From contig CAJUST010000015.1 of NCBI GenBank assembly GCA_910589105.1, positions 1 through 64,000 of the forward strand: DNA of 64,000 bases. The letters run 5' to 3'. How positions within the stretch are numbered: the stretch's first letter is position 1; each line of letters begins with the position of its first letter. The position numbers were made by a program, and so were the translations under genes. Of this stretch, positions 56,760 through 64,000 are shown one piece after another. Under the pieces are notes generated by a model. The model saw nothing but the letters and a program-made list of their open reading frames with translations, was not told the DNA's origin and searched no databases. The stretch is from an uncultured Lachnospiraceae bacterium (GTDB lineage: Bacteria; Bacillota; Clostridia; Lachnospirales; Lachnospiraceae).

Positions 56760-58167
56760 CCGTGAATTTGCGGTGATTGCATATTGTTTTATTGGGCTGT
56801 TTTTATGCTGTATGGGATATTTTGTGTATTTTCAGGCAGTAAAGAGCGAAGATTTTATTAATAATTCTTATAATGCAAGGCAGGAGAACTTTGAAAAATC
56901 CGTAATCAGGGGGAAAATTTTTTCTGCGGACGGGGAGACGCTTGCCGAAACGAAGGTCGACGGAGAGGGGAAGGAAACGAGGAATTACCCCTATGCAAAC
57001 GTTTTTTCGCATATAGTGGGCTATTCGACGAAAGACCACGGGCGTTCCGGCATTGAAGCGTGGGCGAATTTCAATCTTCTGCGTTCCAATGCGTTTTTTC
57101 TGGAAAAAACGATGGATAAAGTGAAAGAAGAAAAAAGCATTGGGGACAATGTGTATACGACATTAGACGCCACCCTTCAGGATGCGGCGTATCGGGCGCT
57201 TGGGGGTTATGAAGGGGCGGTCGCAGTGATGGAGCCTGCAACGGGGAAAATCCTTGCCATGGCGTCAAAGCCGGATTTTGACCCAAATTCCATTTCGGAA
57301 AACTGGGAGCGGATCGTGGCAGATGAAAATTCGGAGTCTGCGCTCTTAAACCGGGCTTCCCAAGGTTTGTACCCGCCGGGGTCAACGTTTAAAGTAGTGA
57401 CGGCGTTAGAATATATCCGGCAAAAACCAAAGGAATATCAAAATTACGCCTATTCATGCAGTGGGACGATACAGGAAAATAACAGCAAATTAAGCTGTTT
57501 TAGCGGTGAAGTGCATGGGACGGTCGATTTGAAGCGTTCGTTTGTCAAATCATGCAACACGTCTTTTGCGAATATGGGGCTTCATTTGGAAGCGGATCAG
57601 ATGAAAAAAACGTGTGAAGGGCTTTTATTTAATACGGCTTTGCCTGTGGAGAAACTGGAAACGTCAAAGAGCAGTTTTGTGTTAAATAAAGCTTCTTCCA
57701 CAAGTGAAGTGATGGAAACTTCGATTGGGCAGGGGAAAACGCTTGTCACGCCGCTTCATATGCTGATGATTACAAGCGCGGTCGCAAACAATGGCGTTTT
57801 AATGAAGCCATATGTGATTTCTTCCACGGAAAACCATGACGGCGGGACGGTAAAAACGTATGAGCCAAAAGAGTATGGGACGGTTATGACGGAAGAAGAA
57901 GCGGGGATATTGCAGGAATATATGCGGGAGACAGTGACAAGCGGAACGGCATCAAAGCTAAACGGCGCGAGTTATGAAGCTTACGGCAAAACCGGATCGG
58001 CGGAATTTGGGACAAACAAAGGGGACAGCCACGCATGGTTTATCGGGTATGCGCATAGGGAAGACAAACCGGACATCGCGGTTGCGGTAATTGTGGAGAA
58101 AGCGGGAATCGGAAGCGCAGTCGCAGTTCCGGCGGCAAAACAGGTGTTGGATGCGTATTACCGGTAA
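56728..58167 (+). CDS. Class B penicillin-binding protein (PbpA-type transpeptidase)
   Basis: The 479-residue protein has an N-terminal membrane helix (FAVIAYCFIGLFLCCMGYFVYF), a pedestal domain and a transpeptidase domain with SXXK in PGSTFK, SXN in SCN (SCNTSFAN) and KTG in YGKTGSAEFG. It crosslinks peptidoglycan and is the cognate partner of the overlapping SEDS gene. It resembles the mycobacterial/actinobacterial PbpA and clostridial equivalents in its short length. A stretch of DNA for 123 nt without terminator follows before the Nudix promoter. Confidence 0.94.
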   Translation: MDKKKNSSVNNREFAVIAYCFIGLFLCCMGYFVYFQAVKSEDFINNSYNARQENFEKSVIRGKIFSADGETLAETKVDGEGKETRNYPYANVFSHIVGYSTKDHGRSGIEAWANFNLLRSNAFFLEKTMDKVKEEKSIGDNVYTTLDATLQDAAYRALGGYEGAVAVMEPATGKILAMASKPDFDPNSISENWERIVADENSESALLNRASQGLYPPGSTFKVVTALEYIRQKPKEYQNYAYSCSGTIQENNSKLSCFSGEVHGTVDLKRSFVKSCNTSFANMGLHLEADQMKKTCEGLLFNTALPVEKLETSKSSFVLNKASSTSEVMETSIGQGKTLVTPLHMLMITSAVANNGVLMKPYVISSTENHDGGTVKTYEPKEYGTVMTEEEAGILQEYMRETVTSGTASKLNGASYEAYGKTGSAEFGTNKGDSHAWFIGYAHREDKPDIAVAVIVEKAGIGSAVAVPAAKQVLDAYYR

Positions 58168-58223
58168 AAGGACGGCGGAGGAAAAACAAACGGGGATTTC
58201 CCATTTTGCGGAAAAGAATCTCC

Positions 58224-58252
58224 TTGCAACAATAATCAAAAAGGGTTATACT
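58224..58252 (+). promoter_or_regulatory. Promoter of the Nudix gene
   Basis: TTGCAA (58224-58229), 17-bp spacer, TATACT (58247-58252), 38 nt before the start codon. Confidence 0.75.
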
Positions 58253-58290
58253 AATTTTTAAGTGAAACAACCACATCAGGAGGTACTGCA

Positions 58291-58743
58291 ATGATAGAAG
58301 CGACAAGCTGTGGTGGTGTGGTAATTTTTCGTGGAAAGATTCTGGCGCTTTACAAGAATTATAAAAACAAATACGAAGGCTGGGTTTTGCCAAAAGGCAC
58401 CGTTGAGCCGGGAGAAGAATATCCCGAAACTGCCATTCGTGAAGTGTTAGAAGAAACAGGCGCGAAAGCGTCCATCATTAAATATGTGGGAAAAAGCCAA
58501 TATTCCTTTACCGTTCCGGAAGACACGGTAGAGAAGGAAGTGCACTGGTATCTGATGATGGCGGACAGTTATTATAGCAAACCACAGCGCGAAGAATTTT
58601 TCGCAGATTCCGGATATTATAAATTCCATGAGGCTTATCATCTGCTTAAATTTTCAAATGAAAAGCAGATTTTAGAAAAAGCGTACAACGAATATCTGGA
58701 TTTGAGGAAATACAATTTATGGGGAAGCCGTAAATATTTTTAA
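58291..58743 (+). CDS. Nudix hydrolase
   Basis: The 150-residue protein contains the full Nudix box: GTVEPGEEYPETAIREVLEE with TGA following (GX5EX7REUXEEXGU). It begins IEATSCGGVVIFRGKILALY, similar to diadenosine polyphosphate and nucleotide-sugar hydrolases of the MutT/Ap4A branch. Substrate cannot be fixed from the sequence. AGGAGG lies upstream. It starts a transcription unit that continues with the unknown 108-residue gene and the ytfI/ytfJ-like pair. Confidence 0.92.
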   Translation: MIEATSCGGVVIFRGKILALYKNYKNKYEGWVLPKGTVEPGEEYPETAIREVLEETGAKASIIKYVGKSQYSFTVPEDTVEKEVHWYLMMADSYYSKPQREEFFADSGYYKFHEAYHLLKFSNEKQILEKAYNEYLDLRKYNLWGSRKYF

Positions 58744-58776
58744 GAAATGAAACGATGGGAGTGATAGGGATTTGGC

Positions 58777-59103
58777 ATGAAATGGCATAAGGAGTTGTAT
58801 TTGGGTGAAAGCATACGGCCGAAAGCCAGAAAAGTCAGATGGAAAGTGATACATGGCGCGGGGCAGCTTCATGTATATGTGTTGGCGCTTGCTTCCAATC
58901 AGAGAAATCTTTTGGACATTATCCCATCGAGAGAGCTTCTGCAAAAACATTATCCGAAAAAAAGGCTTTATATCGTTGGCCTTGCCGGAAACTATGAAGA
59001 AGCGTTAGAATTAGCCGGCTATATCGTCAGCGAGGTGTACAAAAAGACTGGCGGGTTTAATGTCAGGGACTATTTCAGGCAGCAGGGAAAGCAGGTCATA
59101 TGA
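58777..59103 (+). CDS. Uncharacterised protein (108 residues)
   Basis: A basic soluble protein beginning MKWHKELYLGESIRPKARKV, with LYIVGLAGNYEEALELAGYI in the middle and ending YFRQQGKQVI. No family recognised. It overlaps the next gene by 4 nt (ATGA) and so is coupled to the ytfI/ytfJ pair, hinting at a sporulation-linked or envelope-linked role. The ribosome site is weak (AGGGA). Confidence 0.75.
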   Translation: MKWHKELYLGESIRPKARKVRWKVIHGAGQLHVYVLALASNQRNLLDIIPSRELLQKHYPKKRLYIVGLAGNYEEALELAGYIVSEVYKKTGGFNVRDYFRQQGKQVI

Positions 59104-59990
59104 GTGTTTTGGTTTTGATTTTAAAAATCATAGGGACATTGCTCCTTTTCTTTCTAATTTTAACTGCGCTGATATTTCTCCACCCGATTTACTATTGCAT
59201 TGAAGGAGAAAAAGAAGATGAATTGTCAGCGCGTGGATATTTTTGGTGGATTTTTCAGATACTACGTTTAGATTTTGAAGTTTTGTCAGGAGAAGCGCAG
59301 ATACGCTTCCGCCTATTTGGCTGGCAGATCAATCTAAATGAAAAAAATATGGAAACAAAAGAAACGGCAGATGATCAGACACAAGAAACCGGATCAGACA
59401 TAGGGGAGCCATCTAAGGAAGAACATTCAAAAGATCAGGGAAAAGAAACTTTTCCGAAAGAGTCTTTTTCGAAAGAACAGGAAAAAGAATCCATGCCGGA
59501 AGATACAAAAAGATTAGACATGGATTTTAATAAAGAGGAGCCTTCTTCGGTCAAAAAGCCCCAAAAGCGTGTCAAACAAAAGAAAGCAAAACAAAAACAG
59601 CCAAAGAAAAGCAAGCCAAATTTAAAAGATAAATGGAACCGTTTTCGGAAAGAAATAAAAGAAGAAGGAAACCATAAGGCGGTTTCGCTTTTGTGGAAAG
59701 AATTTTGGCGTATTCTTTCCCATTTAAAGCCAAGCCATACAGAAACAGACATTTCCTTTTCCGCAGGCGATCCCGCAGTGACAGGGACTTTAGTGGGGGC
59801 GCTTTCCCTGCTTCCGTTTTTGTACCGTGGCGATACGCAGATAAATCCCGATTTTTTATCGGAAGAAGCATATGTAAAGGGCAGGATAAAACTAAAAGGC
59901 CATATGGCGCTGTCACAATTTGCCTGTAGTTTGTTCCGCTTGATTTTTGATAAAAATATCAGACAATTATATGAAAAGATTAGAAAATAG
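59100..59990 (+). CDS. DUF2953-type membrane protein (YtfI-like)
   Basis: The 296-residue protein has a membrane helix near 5-27, a beta-rich segment (ARGYFWWIFQILRLDFEVLSGEAQIRFRLFGW without its interior written in full), a long lysine/glutamate-rich low-complexity linker (about 85-175), and a C-terminal part with DISFSAGDPAVTGTLVGALS. This matches DUF2953/YtfI, the neighbour of ytfJ in Bacillus. Its function is unknown but it is generally linked to sporulation. The low-complexity linker is longer than usual. GerW/YtfJ follows after 11 nt. Confidence 0.85.
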   Translation: MSVLVLILKIIGTLLLFFLILTALIFLHPIYYCIEGEKEDELSARGYFWWIFQILRLDFEVLSGEAQIRFRLFGWQINLNEKNMETKETADDQTQETGSDIGEPSKEEHSKDQGKETFPKESFSKEQEKESMPEDTKRLDMDFNKEEPSSVKKPQKRVKQKKAKQKQPKKSKPNLKDKWNRFRKEIKEEGNHKAVSLLWKEFWRILSHLKPSHTETDISFSAGDPAVTGTLVGALSLLPFLYRGDTQINPDFLSEEAYVKGRIKLKGHMALSQFACSLFRLIFDKNIRQLYEKIRK

Positions 59991-60001
59991 GAGGTTTTCA
60001 A

Positions 60002-60427
60002 ATGTCAGAACATACATTTGATGCAACAGTGGAATCTTTATTTAAAGGCATGGACAGCTTTATTACATCAAAGACGGTGGTTGGCGAAGCGATCCATATT
60101 GGGGATACGATTATCCTGCCTTTGGTAGACGTTTCTTTTGGCGTAGCGGCGGGTGTGTTTGCCAAAAATAAGCAGAGCAATGGCGGCGGCGGCATGGGCG
60201 GCAAGATTATGCCAAGCGCGGTTCTTGTCATTTCAAATGGCGCGACAAAACTTGTCAATGTAAAAAATCAGGACGGCATTACAAAAGTGTTAGACATGGT
60301 GCCGGATTTCGTCAATCGATTTACCGGAAAAAATGAGAAAAAGGCCAAGGAAGACAAAGAAGCCCATACAGCGGCGGAAAAAGCAATGGAAGACATTCTT
60401 TCCGATTCTATAAAAGACAGCGAATAG
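60002..60427 (+). CDS. ytfJ: Sporulation protein GerW/YtfJ family
   Basis: The 141-residue protein contains the family pattern VGEAIHIGDTIILPLVDVSFGVAAG followed by a glycine-rich loop and GGKIMPSAVLVISNG. GerW in Bacillus is needed for spore germination with some nutrients. Length is normal, AGGAGG lies 8 nt upstream. Its presence is the best evidence that the organism forms spores. A terminator follows. Confidence 0.93.
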   Translation: MSEHTFDATVESLFKGMDSFITSKTVVGEAIHIGDTIILPLVDVSFGVAAGVFAKNKQSNGGGGMGGKIMPSAVLVISNGATKLVNVKNQDGITKVLDMVPDFVNRFTGKNEKKAKEDKEAHTAAEKAMEDILSDSIKDSE

Positions 60428-60444
60428 GGATACTATTCAAAAAG

Positions 60445-60484
60445 AAGATGCATATATTATAATAAAATATATGCATCTTTTTTA
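60445..60484 (+). terminator. Terminator after ytfJ
   Basis: AAGATGCATATATT (60445-60458) and AATATATGCATCTT (60466-60479) form a perfect 14-bp stem ending in a T run. Confidence 0.85.
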
Positions 60485-60496
60485 TAAGGCGGTAAA

Positions 60497-60634
60497 ATGA
60501 AAAAACTCATTGGCTATTCGCTGTTTTGCATTGGCATTGGCATGTTAATTATGTGCTTTATAGAAAGCGCATTTTTTAAAATTCTTCTGATTGCTTCTTG
60601 TATGCTGTTAGGATATTTTCTGTTCTGCTGCTAA
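60497..60634 (+). CDS. Small membrane protein (45 residues)
   Basis: AAGGCGG precedes an ATG that reads MKKLIGYSLFCIGIGMLIMC, then an acidic turn, and a second hydrophobic helix ending GYFLFCC. Two closely spaced membrane helices and a short basic start match tiny conserved membrane proteins I know from Lachnospiraceae. No promoter is apparent after the terminator, so it may depend on read-through. Its stop codon overlaps the stop codon of the convergent MerR gene by 3 nt. Confidence 0.65.
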   Translation: MKKLIGYSLFCIGIGMLIMCFIESAFFKILLIASCMLLGYFLFCC

Positions 60635-61476
60635 CGGTTTCTTTTCCAAAACAGGAGGCGGCATGAAATTTCAAGGCAGAGGAAAAGCAAAAAAGCAATA
60701 ATTGCGATCCAGAAATTGGCGGCGATGATGGCCGCGAGTAAAAATACCGGAACGGTCAGGCATTGGACGACGCGGTATATGCGAAAGAGGGCAGTCCTCC
60801 GGTTTTGCATAACATCGCTGTACAGCGTCTTTAATTGTTCTGGTTTCGTTGCTTTACAAATAATGACAGAGCCATATCCCTGAATCTGGCGGCAAGCCTC
60901 GTATTCAATTCCATCGATCTCAAATTTCGGGTACAATCCCGGTTCTGTAACGACAAGATTCAAATTACGGTCTGATCCATACTGGCAGAGAGCTTTTGTA
61001 AAGTCCTCAGGCGTTTTCACAAGGATATCCGGCCAAAATGTAAAATGCTCTCTTTTTTCTGCATTTGCTATTTTTTTATAATCGTGAATAATTTCCATAA
61101 AATGTCCCCCTTTCTGTTCCAATTCTTCCATTTTTGAAAGAATGGCCTGTGTGTCCATTGGCTCTTTGCTTTTTTTGAGTATAAAACTGCATATCGTAAT
61201 GGCGTCTTCTAAACGTTTTTTTTGCCGGACTAAATTGTCCAAATGCCGTTGTATAATTTCATTTTGGTCTTCTCCGTCAAAGATCCGCTGGATATGTTCG
61301 ATGGGAACATCTAATTTGCGGAGCATTTTTATTTGTAAAAGCCGTTCTATGTCCTCATTAGAATATTCCCGATATTTGTTTTCATTACGCTGTGGCGTGA
61401 GCAACCCTTTCTTTTCGTAGAAACGAATGTTCTGTTTGGTGATTCCTGTCAGTGATTCTGCTTCTTTGATATTCAT
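60631..61476 (-). CDS. MerR-family regulator with C-terminal membrane helices
   Basis: The 281-residue protein has an N-terminal MerR winged helix (LTGITKQNIRFYEKKGLL, RQNENKYREYSNEDIERL), a dimerisation coiled coil, a central effector-like domain (about 125-225), and two membrane helices at the C-terminus (FRIYRVVQCLTVPVFLLAA and WIAIIAFLLFLCLEI). A membrane-attached MerR is unusual. It could sense a membrane or extracellular signal. The start at 61476 uses AGGAGG; an upstream ATG at 61494 has none. Its promoter has a 19-bp spacer with a palindrome, suggesting self-regulation. No target gene is evident. Confidence 0.88.
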   Translation of the reverse strand: MNIKEAESLTGITKQNIRFYEKKGLLTPQRNENKYREYSNEDIERLLQIKMLRKLDVPIEHIQRIFDGEDQNEIIQRHLDNLVRQKKRLEDAITICSFILKKSKEPMDTQAILSKMEELEQKGGHFMEIIHDYKKIANAEKREHFTFWPDILVKTPEDFTKALCQYGSDRNLNLVVTEPGLYPKFEIDGIEYEACRQIQGYGSVIICKATKPEQLKTLYSDVMQNRRTALFRIYRVVQCLTVPVFLLAAIIAANFWIAIIAFLLFLCLEISCRLLFWKRNR

Positions 61477-61498
61477 GGAAATTCCTCCTTTCATACTC

Positions 61499-61529
61499 TT
61501 TATAAGGGATATACTTGGTATAATGTCAA
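61499..61529 (-). promoter_or_regulatory. MerR-type promoter with 19-bp spacer and operator
   Basis: On the minus strand: perfect TTGACA (plus 61524-61529), a 19-bp spacer (61505-61523), TATAAA (61499-61504). The spacer contains TATAC-N3-GTATA, a perfect palindrome (61510-61522). Over-long spacers with a central dyad are the signature of MerR-activated promoters, in which the regulator twists the DNA. It lies directly before the MerR gene. Confidence 0.75.
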
Positions 61530-61657
61530 GAAAAAATGCAAAATTTTTTTTATTATACCATGTATGGCGCGCATAAGAGCCGCTTTTGGGGGAAAATAAG
61601 ATGTTTTATGTAGTTGGAAATCTGCATGGCGTATCGTTTTGCCTGTTTCGCGTAAAA

Positions 61658-61728
61658 AGGATTGTGTTGCGGCATTTTGGAACATACATTGTGGAGTGGT
61701 ATTTTTTCATTGTTCAAAACACAATCCT
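61658..61728. repeat. 11-bp inverted repeat, 49 bp apart
   Basis: AGGATTGTGTT (61658-61668) and AACACAATCCT (61718-61728) are perfect complements flanking 49 bp of AT-rich DNA, just before the decayed cassette. It may be an operator or an element end. The rest of the gap from 61530 to 61769 shows no gene. Confidence 0.5.
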
Positions 61729-61769
61729 ATGATAGTATGAGAAAAGAATGAACCGTTTTATATGACAGG

Positions 61770-61969
61770 ATGAGCGAAACAATTCTTTATGAGAAGATAT
61801 GCGAAGGAATCTTTACAAGGCTAAAAGAATAAAACAGTTTGTGGCAGAACTTTTAACGAAAAGATTCGCAGTCTGTCTGATGAAATGATTTTACGGATCT
61901 GGACGAGGACGTAAAGAAAAATTAGATGATTTCCAGAATGATTTGGCTAAAATGAAACAGGAGGGATAA
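61770..61969 (+). pseudogene. Frameshifted small helical protein gene
   Basis: ATG at 61770 reads MSETILYEKICEGIFTRLKE, then a stop. Other frames continue a plausible charged helical product: QFVAELL, NEKIRSLSDEMILRI, and, after another shift, EKLDDFQNDLAKMKQEG with a stop at 61967, 4 nt before the next frame. Several single-base indels in A-rich runs would restore one reading frame of about 67 codons. I do not recognise the family; the position suggests the first gene of the DUF3791/DUF3990 cassette. Confidence 0.4.
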
Positions 61970-61972
61970 CGC

Positions 61973-62210
61973 ATGATGCCGGACGAAACAATAAAAACTC
62001 CCAAGAATTGGAATTTGCTGTGTTCTGCATTGAAAATGTCGCAGTTAAGCTTGGAATCAATGCAAAAAAATTTATCAGGCATTTACGCAAAAAAGCAATA
62101 TTTTAAATGGCTACATCGTGCCGGAATATGAAGCCTTACACACCCAGAGCAGGGAATATATCATAAATGATCTTCTTGATGTGATGGAAGAAAGAGGTGT
62201 GGAGTTATGA
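61973..62210 (+). pseudogene. DUF3791-like gene with two frameshifts
   Basis: Frame pieces read MMPDETIKT, then ELEFAVFCIENVAVKLGINAKK... (second frame), then IYQAFTQKSNILNGYIVPEY... and ...DVMEERGVEL (third frame). One missing base near CCC at 62000-62002 and one missing A in the seven-A run near 62070 restore a single open frame of about 79 residues, matching DUF3791 proteins (FAVFCIE and ILNGYIVPEYEALHTQ). The last codons overlap the DUF3990 start by 4 nt (ATGA). It is either decayed or affected by homopolymer sequencing errors. Confidence 0.65.
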
Positions 62211-62677
62211 TTTTTTACCATGGTTCCTATCTCAAAATCCCACAGCCGGATTTATCCCATTCCCGTTCCAATGTGGACTTTGGACGTGGTTTTTATGTGA
62301 CGCCTTTGTATATTCAGGCAGTTCAGTGGTGTGGTAAATTTAAGCGCAGAGGAAAAGATGGAATTATATCGTGTTACTTTTTTGATGAGAGCCGTGAAAT
62401 AGAATTGAAAATACGGAAGTTTGATTCTTATTCCGAGGAGTGGCTGGATTTTATTTTGAATTGCCGCAGTGGAAAAGACGAGACGGATTATGGCCTTGTA
62501 GCTGGCGGCGTTGCCAATGATAAAGTATTCAATACGGTAGAACTGTATTTTGACGGATTAATTAACAAATCGGAAGCAATCAGGCGTTTACGTTATGCAG
62601 AGCCAAATTTTCAAATTTGCTTCCGTACAAAAAAGGCTTTAGAACTGTTACATTTTGAAAGGAGTGAAATGGTATGA
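62207..62677 (+). CDS. DUF3990 protein (ADP-ribosyltransferase-like, probable toxin-type cassette)
   Basis: The 156-residue protein is intact: MIFYHGSYLKIPQPDLSHSR, VDFGRGFYVTPLYIQAVQW, FDSYSEEWLDFILNCR, GGVANDKVFNTVELYFDG. The YHGS start and DFGRGFYVT motif resemble the NAD-binding core of ADP-ribosyltransferase folds, into which DUF3990 has been placed. It is flanked on both sides by small genes overlapping it by 4 nt, the usual arrangement for this cassette in Firmicutes, which is suspected to be toxin-antitoxin or effector-like but is not characterised. It is intact while both partners are broken. Confidence 0.82.
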   Translation: MIFYHGSYLKIPQPDLSHSRSNVDFGRGFYVTPLYIQAVQWCGKFKRRGKDGIISCYFFDESREIELKIRKFDSYSEEWLDFILNCRSGKDETDYGLVAGGVANDKVFNTVELYFDGLINKSEAIRRLRYAEPNFQICFRTKKALELLHFERSEMV

Positions 62678-62831
62678 ACGCAAATCCGGTTTTGCTCCAA
62701 AAAAAAAATATAGCCGCGTGATTGGGCGCTTTGCAAAGCAACAGGGCCTTTCGTTGGATGCGGCATTGGACAAAAACCATATAACAATTCTTTCCAAATT
62801 CTATATTTCTTTTTCCCTTTGCATCTGTTAG
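62674..62831 (+). pseudogene. Truncated, frameshifted small partner gene of DUF3990
   Basis: ATG at 62674 overlaps the DUF3990 stop (ATGA) and reads MNANPVLLQKKN before a stop at 62719-62721. After a ten-A run (62699-62708) another frame continues YSRVIGRFAKQQGLSLDAALDK, a typical segment of the small protein that follows DUF3990, and then diverges into unrelated AT-rich sequence to a stop at 62829. The gene is thus both frameshifted at the A run and cut short. GGAG precedes the start. Confidence 0.6.
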
Positions 62832-62862
62832 AATAAAACCAAACAACAAACGGAGGAAAATC

Positions 62863-63339
62863 ATGTTAGAACAATCATATTACGACAAGGCAGATGAGAT
62901 TATCGGCCGGCATGGGTTGGAACAGCGTTTTCTAATCCCAATTATCCAAGATATCCAAACCTTTTACCGTTACCTGCCCCCAGAGTTATTAAGCTATGTA
63001 GCCGGACGGCTGGGAATTAATGAAGCAAAAGCATACAGCGTTGCGACCTTTTATGAAAACTTTTCCTTCGAAGCAAAAGGGAAATATGTAATCCGCGTAT
63101 GCGACGGCACTGCCTGCCATGTGCAAAAATCAACTGCAATTATAGATCAAATATACAAAGAAACCGGTCTAAGCAAAGGCAGGCATACGACAGAGGATAT
63201 GTTGTTTACGTTAGAAACGGTATCCTGTCTTGGCGCCTGCGGGTTAGCGCCTGTATTAACGGTCAACGATGCTGTCCATGCCGCAATGACTCCGGAAAAA
63301 GTACATGAACTATTCGAAGAATTGAAGGGGAAAGAATAA
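62863..63339 (+). CDS. NuoE/HydA-type [2Fe-2S] thioredoxin-fold subunit
   Basis: The 158-residue protein has the complex I 24-kDa-like fold: LIPIIQDIQTFYRYLPPELL, AYSVATFYENFSF, and the four cluster ligands in VCDGTACHVQ and SCLGACGLAP. In fermenting Clostridia such subunits work with a NuoF-like flavoprotein and an [FeFe] hydrogenase in NAD(H)-dependent or electron-bifurcating hydrogenases, or in NADP-reducing (Hnd) complexes. The next gene begins with no gap. CGGAGG precedes the start. Which complex it belongs to depends on genes beyond the window. Confidence 0.93.
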   Translation: MLEQSYYDKADEIIGRHGLEQRFLIPIIQDIQTFYRYLPPELLSYVAGRLGINEAKAYSVATFYENFSFEAKGKYVIRVCDGTACHVQKSTAIIDQIYKETGLSKGRHTTEDMLFTLETVSCLGACGLAPVLTVNDAVHAAMTPEKVHELFEELKGKE

Positions 63340-64000
63340 ATGAAATTAGAGAACAGAGAATCGCTCAAAATACAGCGGGCAATAGCGAAAGAAGCGATGT
63401 CCGCCCCGGCGCACAGGATTTTAGTCTGCGCAGGGACAGGATGCCTTGCCGGAGGCTCTGCAAAAATATATGACAAGTTCCTAGAGCTTGCGGCAAAAGA
63501 AGAAGGCGTCGAGATAAAGTTAAGCGCTAAAGAAGCCCATGCCAGCCTTCCATCTGGCATCCATCATCAGGAAACCGCCCATACAGGCGTGAAACGCAGC
63601 GGCTGCCATGGTTTTTGCGAAATGGGGCCATTGGTGCGGATTGAACCGCAAAACTATCTTTATGTCAAAGTCAAAGAAGAAGACTGTGAAGAAATCTTTG
63701 AACAGACAATCCGAAACAACCGTCCCGTTAAACGCCTCCTCTACGAAGAAGATGGCGTAAAATACGAAACACAGGAAAAAATCCCTTTCTATCAACAGCA
63801 GACTAGGTTAGTCCTTAAAAACTGCGGCCATATCGATGCGGAAAACATAAACGAATACCTTGCCGTAGGCGGGTATCAGGCATTGGAAAAGGCGCTGTTT
63901 GAACTGTCGCCCAAGGAGGTCGTGCGGGAGATTTCCGATTCCGATTTAAGGGGACGGGGCGGCGGCGGTTTTAAAACCGGATACAAATGGCAGCAGGTCG
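63340..64000 (+). CDS. NuoF/HydB-type NADH-binding flavoprotein subunit (partial, runs off the window)
   Basis: The ATG lies directly after the previous stop codon. The 220 visible residues have an N-terminal [2Fe-2S] thioredoxin-like domain (ILVCAGTGCLAGGS, then SGCHGFCEMGPLVRIEP) as in HydB/HndC, and then the start of the 51-kDa FMN/NADH domain, with LRGRGGGGFKTGYKW at the window edge. The N-terminal ferredoxin-like extension distinguishes it from plain respiratory NuoF and supports an [FeFe]-hydrogenase or Hnd-type complex. The rest (FMN, NADH and [4Fe-4S] sites) is outside. Confidence 0.93.
   Translation, partial: MKLENRESLKIQRAIAKEAMSAPAHRILVCAGTGCLAGGSAKIYDKFLELAAKEEGVEIKLSAKEAHASLPSGIHHQETAHTGVKRSGCHGFCEMGPLVRIEPQNYLYVKVKEEDCEEIFEQTIRNNRPVKRLLYEEDGVKYETQEKIPFYQQQTRLVLKNCGHIDAENINEYLAVGGYQALEKALFELSPKEVVREISDSDLRGRGGGGFKTGYKWQQV

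Noticed and set aside
59435..60001. Minus-strand frame of 188 codons opposite the YtfI-like gene
   Set aside because: Composition follows the lysine/glutamate-rich linker read backwards; no start signal or recognisable domain.
61530..61770. Possible insertion sequence around the 11-bp inverted repeat at 61658-61728
   Set aside because: No transposase remnant and no target duplication were seen; the repeat is only 71 bp end to end.

Overview
The window looks like chromosome of a spore-forming, Gram-positive, anaerobic member of the Clostridia, most likely a gut Lachnospiraceae. The evidence is moderate GC content, strong AGGAGG ribosome sites, TTGCAA/TATAAT-type promoters, a GerW/YtfJ sporulation gene, an FtsW/PBP2 pair, Rex, class B sortases, very large Big2/MBG-like surface proteins, a small high-cysteine protein, and an NADH:hydrogenase/NuoE-NuoF-type operon at the right edge. 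No rRNA, tRNA, CRISPR array, intact insertion sequence or prophage was seen. The genus is an inference only.

Layout. 1-8.5 kb: a CarD-like regulator, a tetrahydrofolate riboswitch with folT, uppP and a DNA glycosylase, greA overlapping a class B sortase, an unknown gene paired with an unusual CysN-like GTPase, and a chemotaxis receptor. 8.5-21 kb: a secreted Big2 protein, then a siroheme/sulfite region. This has a fused CysG(N)-HemL enzyme, a LysR regulator divergent from a CoA-disulfide-reductase/siroheme-sulfite-reductase/YeiH operon, then hemA and a trifunctional HemC-CobA-HemD fusion. Together these make siroheme from glutamyl-tRNA (only HemB is missing here) and use it in a minimal sulfite reductase.

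21-38 kb: a cell-surface block. A 1726-residue GH20 glycosidase is followed by a three-gene operon: a 2798-residue protein with about 27 MBG-like modules, a class B sortase with a long cytoplasmic N-terminus, and an LRR_5 protein with a TPKTG cell-wall sorting signal. 38-50 kb: ABC-F ATPase and isocitrate dehydrogenase (minus strand), a high-cysteine peptide, rex-nnr-alr-mazF, a CBS/CorC protein, miaB, a NusG-II/Gx-transporter pair and ruvA. 50-60.6 kb: ruvB, separated from ruvA by a relic resembling HsdS, then an AT-rich acyltransferase, zapA, a U32 protease-family gene with ftsW and PBP2, a Nudix hydrolase, and the ytfI/ytfJ-like pair.

60.6-64 kb: a membrane-tethered MerR regulator with a self-regulated-looking 19-bp-spacer promoter, a decaying three-to-four-gene DUF3791/DUF3990 cassette with several homopolymer frameshifts, and the start of a NuoE/NuoF-type operon that runs off the window.

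The strongest candidates for little-described biology are the giant MBG protein/sortase/LRR operon, the CysN-like GTPase with a dead CysC tail and no CysD, and the compact siroheme-sulfite locus with its gene fusions. All function calls come from reading motifs by eye; no database search was run.
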